A stretch of 64,000 nucleotides of DNA from Austropuccinia psidii (lineage: Eukaryota; Basidiomycota; Pucciniomycetes; Pucciniales; Sphaerophragmiaceae), in contig JALGQZ010000015.1 of NCBI GenBank assembly GCA_023105745.1, positions 16,714,499 to 16,778,498 of the forward strand, given 5' to 3'. A program made the translations under genes and the position numbers. Under the pieces are notes generated by a model, which saw only the letters and a program-made list of their open reading frames with translations, made no database searches and was not told the origin of the DNA. This document shows positions 59,004-64,000 of the stretch, piece by piece (the stretch's first letter is position 1; the number at the start of each line of letters is the position of its first letter).

Positions 59004-62000
59004 TTTCTGATATATTTGATTCCATCCCAGAGTTGTATGATGCTATAAAGGACGTGAAAAAACATCTTTCTGATAAAAATGAATCCATTTGTAACAACAT
59101 TAAAACAAACAACTTGAGCCTGTGCCAAATCAATGAAACACTTATGTGTTTTGAAAAGGTTTTAAGAACAATTAAAACTTCCAATAATGATACTTCTTTT
59201 GGCATTAAGATAAATGAACAATCTGCAATTATCAAAGAATTAACAGAAAAATATTCTAAACTCAATATTGATGACATAATTGAGACAAGAATAAAACATG
59301 CCATTAGTACTATCAGAGAGGACAATAAAAAGACTCTGGATTATGTTTCAAAAGCATTTGCTGAAGTAAAGACAAATACAATTGCCTTGAAAAAGGATTT
59401 TGATACCTCAAGAGAGGAAATATCAAAATTAACAATGAAATTGAATGAAGTTATATCTGATAATACTAGACAAACAGAGTTATGGAATGAGCTTACATAT
59501 AAAGAGGATGAACATAAAAAGAATGTCATAGACTCTATACAAAGCTTACAACATGAGTTAAAAAATTCTCAAAGGTGTAACAACAGTAAAATGAATGATA
59601 TTGAACAACTGCTAAACACCTTACCAAGAATGTCTACACCTCTGAACCAGAATGAGGGTGCAAGAATTCCCAATCCACAAGTATTGGATGGAGAAAATTC
59701 ACAGTTAAAAGATGAATTTTCTACCTCTTTTCATAACTTGGAACCATCAATGGGCCAAGCACTATTAAAAGAAGTTCCAAAACTTAAGGAATGGCCTCAC
59801 TTCAGTGGTGAAGGAGAATATGACCATATGGAATTTATCAGAGGTATTGACATGATCAAAGAAGATTTTGAATTACCAGACAGATTGGTAACAGCCAGGT
59901 TTAACACCTTGTTTACCAAATCAGCTCACAGATGGTATATCAAATTGAAACAAGCACATGGACACCAGAGTTGGACTTGGTGGAAAACCCAAATTGTCAA
60001 CAAATGGGCCAATGATGCATGGAGGTTTAAAGTTGAAACAGCCTTTGAATCCGCCAAATTTAATGCTGATAAAGACAAAGCCTTACCATGGTTTTGTCAA
60101 CAAAAGGACAGGTTAACAGCATTATACCCTGACATGTCAGAATTTATGATTCATAGAAAAATTCTAAGACAATGTGGAGGTGACTTAGAGCATGCTGTCA
60201 AGAGCAGGACTACTGAACAATCTTCAGCAGAAGACATTATCAATATATTAGAGGAAGTAACCACAAGAACCAGAATTGGTTCCAGTAGGGTGAATCTCAA
60301 AACAAGGTTTAATACACCTTGGAAGGATTCTGTGGACAAAAACCCCAAAGAAAACTCTAATAATATTAAAAATAAGTCTGCAGATACAGTCAGAAAGTGC
60401 CATATTTGCCAAAGCACCACTCATTTAGCCAATACATGTCCAAAGAGAGGGAAAATCAATGAATTTGATGTGGAGAAAGAACCTGATGTTGAAAAAGATG
60501 ACATAATTGAAGAAAATTCAGATGACAAGTCATCCATATTTTCTGAATCTTCAAAAGATATAGAAAATATCAATGCCACTTTTGACATCATGGAATCTTA
60601 TTCCCACTTGCCACAATTAAGCAATGGTCAACTTGATTTATCAAAAATCCAAGATGCACAACTCATGAAAACCAAACCAAACAGAGGAAAAGGTTATACA
60701 GCTGGTAACTCCTGTATAACAGAAGTGGTGATTGACAACAAACCCACTAAACTTTTGCTTGACCCAGGAGCCTTCTGCTCTTGTGTTGGTAAATCTTTTC
60801 TTAAAACTTGTTTACCAAACTTTGAAGATCAATTATTGCCAATTGATGGCATAAAATTCAATAGTGCAAGTAACCCAATGAAAGCATTGGGAATATTTGA
60901 GACTAGTATCATATTTCCACATATCAATGGAAATTTAAGAATCACTGTTGAATTTGTTGTTATGGAAAATTGCTCTAGTACCCATTTCATATTGGGAAAT
61001 GATTATTTAATCATGTATGGCATAGATTTACACAACAACAAAGACAGATACTTTACTATTGGAGACAATAAGCGCCAAAAATTTGCCTTTTTACCATTTA
61101 AAAGACAAATTACAGTAAACAAAGTATCACCAGTCAACTTAGAGTTAGAGAAATTCAAGTCTGAGCACTTAAATGAAGCTGAAATAAGCCTTCATTTGAG
61201 TGATAAACAAGAAAATGAACTCTTTTCTCTTTTATATGACCATAAAGAAGCATTTGCCTCAGATAAAGAACCCCTAGGGGCAATTATTGGTCATGAAGTT
61301 GATATTATCCTTAATATTGAGAGACCTTATCCACCACTCTTAAGAAGACCTGCATATCCAGCAAGTCCAAAATCAAGAGAAGCACTAGAAAGCCATATTA
61401 AAGAACTTTTAGACCTTGGTGTAATAAGGAAAGTAGGCCACAATGAAGAAGTAGAAATAACTACACCAGTCATAGTGGCTTGGCATAATGGAAAATCTAG
61501 AATGGTTGGGGACTTTAGAGCTCTGAACACTTATACTGTTCCAGACAGATACCCAATTCCAAAGATCCAGATTGCCCTCACTCAAATATCTCAAGCAGTA
61601 TATATAAGCACTATGGATGCTCTTAAGGGATTTCATCAGAATGTGGTAACACCAAGAGTAAGGAAGTATTTGAGAATCATTGTTCATTGTGGAGTTTATG
61701 AATATTTAAGAATGCCTTTTGGTATGGAAAGTGCACCTTCACACTTCCAAAGAATGATGAATGAAATCTTCCCTGAAGAACTTTCAAAAGGATGGTTAAT
61801 CATTTACATTGATGACATTATAGTCTGCTCCAAAACTTGGGAAGAACATATGTACAGATTGTCCAGGGTTTTGACAAAAATTCAATCTGTCAATATGAAA
61901 ATTTCTTTGAAGAAATGCCATTTTGGATTTAAAGAGCTTAAAGCACTAGGGCATGTAGTATCTGGTTTATCTCTTGGAATTGACAAAAACAAAGTTGCAG

Positions 62001-62722
62001 CAGTACTGCTTAAACCCATGCCTCAAAACAAAAAAGAAATTCAATCATTTTTGGGTTTTGCAGGGTATTACAGGCAACACATTAAAGATTTTGCATCCAT
62101 AGCAAGACCTCTTTATAAGCTATGTGACAAAGACACAGTCTTTGAAATGACAGTTGACAGAGTAAAAGCCTTTGAATCTTTGAGACAAGCCTTGACCACT
62201 GCTCCACTCTTACTGATGCCAGACTTTAAGCTGCCCTTTAAGCTTTATATTGATGCATCAGGAGATGGGCTAGGTGCTGCACTTCACCAAGTTCAGATTA
62301 TAAATGATAAACCTGTAGAAGGACCCATATGTTTCATATCTAGGCAAATCAAACCAACTGAAGCCAGATATGGAGCAGGTCAGATGGAGTGTTTATGCCT
62401 TGTTTGGGCTCTGGAAAAGCTAAATTACTTTCTAGAAGGATGTGTCTTTGAAGTAATAACAGATTGTACCGCTGTTAAATCACTTCTGAACATGAAAACA
62501 CCCAACAGACATATGATTAGATGGCAAATAGCCATACAAGAATATAGGGGCAATATGACTATTGTTCACAAAGATGGCAATATTCATAAAAATGCAGATG
62601 GACTAAGCAGATGGCCATTACCAAATGATATTGATAATCCTGCTTATGTACCAGAAGAAGCCTCCCCACAAATTCCAATAGAAGGGATAAGTGTTACAGA
62701 CTTAAAACACCACCTTCTTTGA
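58340..62722 (+). CDS. B2 Gag-Pol polyprotein (1460 aa, ends by frameshift before integrase)
   Basis: Residues 1-220 overlap ORF1 in another frame and look unstructured (Gln/Ser/Lys-rich). About 220-450 is coiled-coil-like. Capsid is about 480-650 ([25 protein letters not shown]). Zinc knuckle [14 protein letters not shown] is near 687, protease LLDPGAFC has its Asp at 808, RT spans about 1000-1200 with YIDD at 1156-1159, and RNase H is about 1300-1440 ([32 protein letters not shown]). The frame ends at TGA 62720-62722 because of one extra A in the run at 62704-62707, compared with B1. The protease has Pro after the catalytic Asp where Ser or Thr is usual. The start at 58340 is the first ATG after the LTR; a shorter start at 59000 overlaps the ORF1 stop (ATGA). 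Confidence 0.88.
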   Translation: MPSTRSGASYNPSSSSQKGNRRDYGRGQSGTEGKGSVDDFQTTELGHSEADNTILPSKRADTATTSLCGHIQSQPQCIQQCTSIQRVPDPCRPVEELHEFLPDSKKILGPSQHLQIAQWMASIDGEEKHDAFDTGMEEKQPSTTKTSAKNSPSGQQQQFQREKAATNSKQGQREGTSSKTLQPGLQDPKDSAGCHGKCISDGQNHDGITKEGGSQIKVPEMISDIFDSIPELYDAIKDVKKHLSDKNESICNNIKTNNLSLCQINETLMCFEKVLRTIKTSNNDTSFGIKINEQSAIIKELTEKYSKLNIDDIIETRIKHAISTIREDNKKTLDYVSKAFAEVKTNTIALKKDFDTSREEISKLTMKLNEVISDNTRQTELWNELTYKEDEHKKNVIDSIQSLQHELKNSQRCNNSKMNDIEQLLNTLPRMSTPLNQNEGARIPNPQVLDGENSQLKDEFSTSFHNLEPSMGQALLKEVPKLKEWPHFSGEGEYDHMEFIRGIDMIKEDFELPDRLVTARFNTLFTKSAHRWYIKLKQAHGHQSWTWWKTQIVNKWANDAWRFKVETAFESAKFNADKDKALPWFCQQKDRLTALYPDMSEFMIHRKILRQCGGDLEHAVKSRTTEQSSAEDIINILEEVTTRTRIGSSRVNLKTRFNTPWKDSVDKNPKENSNNIKNKSADTVRKCHICQSTTHLANTCPKRGKINEFDVEKEPDVEKDDIIEENSDDKSSIFSESSKDIENINATFDIMESYSHLPQLSNGQLDLSKIQDAQLMKTKPNRGKGYTAGNSCITEVVIDNKPTKLLLDPGAFCSCVGKSFLKTCLPNFEDQLLPIDGIKFNSASNPMKALGIFETSIIFPHINGNLRITVEFVVMENCSSTHFILGNDYLIMYGIDLHNNKDRYFTIGDNKRQKFAFLPFKRQITVNKVSPVNLELEKFKSEHLNEAEISLHLSDKQENELFSLLYDHKEAFASDKEPLGAIIGHEVDIILNIERPYPPLLRRPAYPASPKSREALESHIKELLDLGVIRKVGHNEEVEITTPVIVAWHNGKSRMVGDFRALNTYTVPDRYPIPKIQIALTQISQAVYISTMDALKGFHQNVVTPRVRKYLRIIVHCGVYEYLRMPFGMESAPSHFQRMMNEIFPEELSKGWLIIYIDDIIVCSKTWEEHMYRLSRVLTKIQSVNMKISLKKCHFGFKELKALGHVVSGLSLGIDKNKVAAVLLKPMPQNKKEIQSFLGFAGYYRQHIKDFASIARPLYKLCDKDTVFEMTVDRVKAFESLRQALTTAPLLLMPDFKLPFKLYIDASGDGLGAALHQVQIINDKPVEGPICFISRQIKPTEARYGAGQMECLCLVWALEKLNYFLEGCVFEVITDCTAVKSLLNMKTPNRHMIRWQIAIQEYRGNMTIVHKDGNIHKNADGLSRWPLPNDIDNPAYVPEEASPQIPIEGISVTDLKHHLL

Positions 62723-64000
62723 AGAAGTCAGAAACAGTTACACTCAAGATAAGAATTGTAGCATCTTATGCCAATTACTTAACAGGGACTGTAAGGACAA
62801 CTCTCTTACACATGCCTTGGATGAAGTATGGAAAAAATCTTATGATGAAGGAAGATTTCACCTACTAGATGGTATAATTTACCACAGAACAAAACACACA
62901 TGTGTTATGACAGTTGTGGACAGGTCACTAATCAATCTTGTACTGAAAGAATGCCATGATAGTCCCTTTTCAGGACATCTTTCTGAAGACAGAACAAAAG
63001 AGAAAGTGAAGACCTGCATATGGTGGCCAATGTGGCAAAAGGATGTTGCAGAGTATTGCAAAACCTGTGACAAATGCCAAAAAGCAAATAAATCCACTGG
63101 CAAAAGACTTGGAAATATGATGAAAATCCAAGAACCAAGAAGACCTTGGGAAATTATCCATATGGATTGGGTAACTGGCCTACCACCAGGAGGTGACAGA
63201 AGCTATAATGCTTGCCTAGTAATTGTGGACAGATTCAGTAAAACTCCAATCTTTTTACCATGTCACAAAGATGATACAGCCATGGATACAGCTCTTCCGA
63301 TATGGAATAGAGTAGTGTCATGGACTGGGATATTTACAAATATCATCAGTGATAGAGATCCCAAATTCACTTCAGCACTATGGACAAATCTTCACCAATT
63401 ATTTGGCACTAAACTGTCTTTCTCTACAGCCTACCACCCACAAACTGATGGCTTGGCTGAAAGAATGATCCAAACCTTAGAGGACATGGTGAGAAGATTT
63501 TGTGCATATGGCCTTGAATTCAAAGATTGTGATGGATTTACCCATGATTGGTGTACTCTGTTTCCAGCACTGGAATTGGCATATAAAACATCAATCCATG
63601 CCAGTACCAATCAGACTCCTGCTATTCTAGAAAAAGGATGGAACCCCAAGTTACCCCAAGATTCCTTGAGGAAAGACTTAATTGAAATACATCCCACAGC
63701 TGCTAGCTTCAAAGGAATGCTAGACAAAGCTAGAAGGCATGCAGTGAGATGCATGGAGGACTCTTTTGCATATGCTAAAGACAAATGGGATAAATCACAT
63801 GCAACTCCAGATTTCAAAGTGGGGGACCTAGTTCTTGTATCCACCACTAACTTCAATAACATCAAAGGATGTGAAAAGTTGAAAGACTCCTTTGCAGGAC
63901 CTTTTGTGATTAAAGCCCTCCATGGAGAAAATGCTGTTGAAGTAGAGTTATCTGAAGAGCTTAGCAATAAGCATCCTACATTTCCAGTGAGCTTGATAAA
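62706..64000 (+). pseudogene. B2 integrase part of pol, frame-shifted from gag-pol, partial
   Basis: After the extra base the pol frame continues open from 62706 to the window end. It has the HHCC zinc region ([28 protein letters not shown]) and then the core DD35E: Asp in MDWVTG (63165), Asp in ISDRDPKF (63351) and Glu in DGLAERM (63459), which leaves 35 residues between the last two. The GPF module (DSFAGPFVIKALHG) follows. The chromodomain and the 3' LTR lie outside. The product inserts element DNA into the genome. If the single-base insertion is a real mutation the copy is dead; if it is a sequencing error in an A run, B2 may be coding-competent. Confidence 0.85.

Larger units (their letters stand above)
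56023..64000 (+). mobile_element. B2: nearly intact family B element, right end outside window
   Basis: The 5' LTR is 56023-57864 (TGTGAGCC to CACACCTTACA, 1842 bp). The internal part runs to the window edge, inside the integrase tail. The left target duplication would be ATTTG (56018-56022). Gag-pol is open for 1460 codons and is then broken by a single extra base. All catalytic motifs that can be read are present, apart from the unusual protease triad. This is the youngest-looking element in the window. Confidence 0.93.

Noticed and set aside
58497..59325. Long minus-strand open frames opposite gag of B1 and B2
   Set aside because: They are shadows of two overlapping sense frames with constrained composition; they lack ATG context, splice pattern or domains.
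1..64000. CRISPR arrays, bacterial operons, tRNA or rRNA genes
   Set aside because: No regularly spaced identical repeats, no Shine-Dalgarno-led gene runs and no cloverleaf or rRNA signature seen; the window is eukaryotic.

Overview
This window looks like a transposon-dominated intergenic region of a rust fungus (Pucciniales). The retroelement proteins, the phase-1 introns of about 65-80 nt and a minus-strand Tet-like oxygenase remnant all match what I remember of Austropuccinia psidii (myrtle rust) gene models. That species call is recall plus inference, not a search. I found no clear intact host gene, tRNA, rRNA or CRISPR array. The window is largely Ty3/gypsy chromovirus-type LTR retrotransposons of at least two families (A and B), nested inside one another, plus a fragment of a third family (D) and solo LTRs of families A, C and E.

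Layout. 3-2328: pol C-terminus and 3' LTR of element D, which inserted into the 5' LTR of A1. 2329-13409: A1, an old family A element that also carries a solo LTR of family E (2940-4902) and one of family C (7942-8704). 13410-16166: no recognisable feature. 16167-17609: reverse-oriented solo LTR of family A (A3). 17610-19530: a degenerate multi-exon repeat gene with a zinc-cluster-like start. 19860-20275 and about 27000-27650: two G-rich tandem arrays flanking a broken minus-strand gene (20461-26250), whose 3' part encodes a Tet-like 2OG-Fe(II) oxygenase domain and which is split by a 1.67-kb solo LTR (C2, 23075-24743). About 28380-51300: a diverged tandem array of roughly 150-160 bp units, opened by A2 (28667-48244). 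A2 itself has a complete B1 element (28824-38883) inside its 5' LTR. 51300-56022: AT-rich, nothing recognised. 56023-64000: B2, nearly intact and running off the right edge.

How the genes work together. Both families carry, before and overlapping Gag, a second protein (ORF1) that becomes visible only after splicing. Its start codon is split by intron 1 (A|TG), a phase-1 intron 2 joins exon 1 to the +1 frame of gag, and the first AUG of the gag frame lies inside intron 2. Unspliced RNA would therefore encode Gag-Pol, and doubly spliced RNA would encode ORF1 (282 codons in B1 and B2, about 328 in the undamaged form of A2). In B2 the 1061 nt before the gag AUG contain no ATG at all. Between B1 and B2 the ORF1 frame has changed less than the overlapping gag frame. 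This splicing switch with an overprinted ORF is the most interesting system in the window. The other strong signals are a DPG instead of D(S/T)G protease motif in family B, and the nucleosome-sized diverged array.
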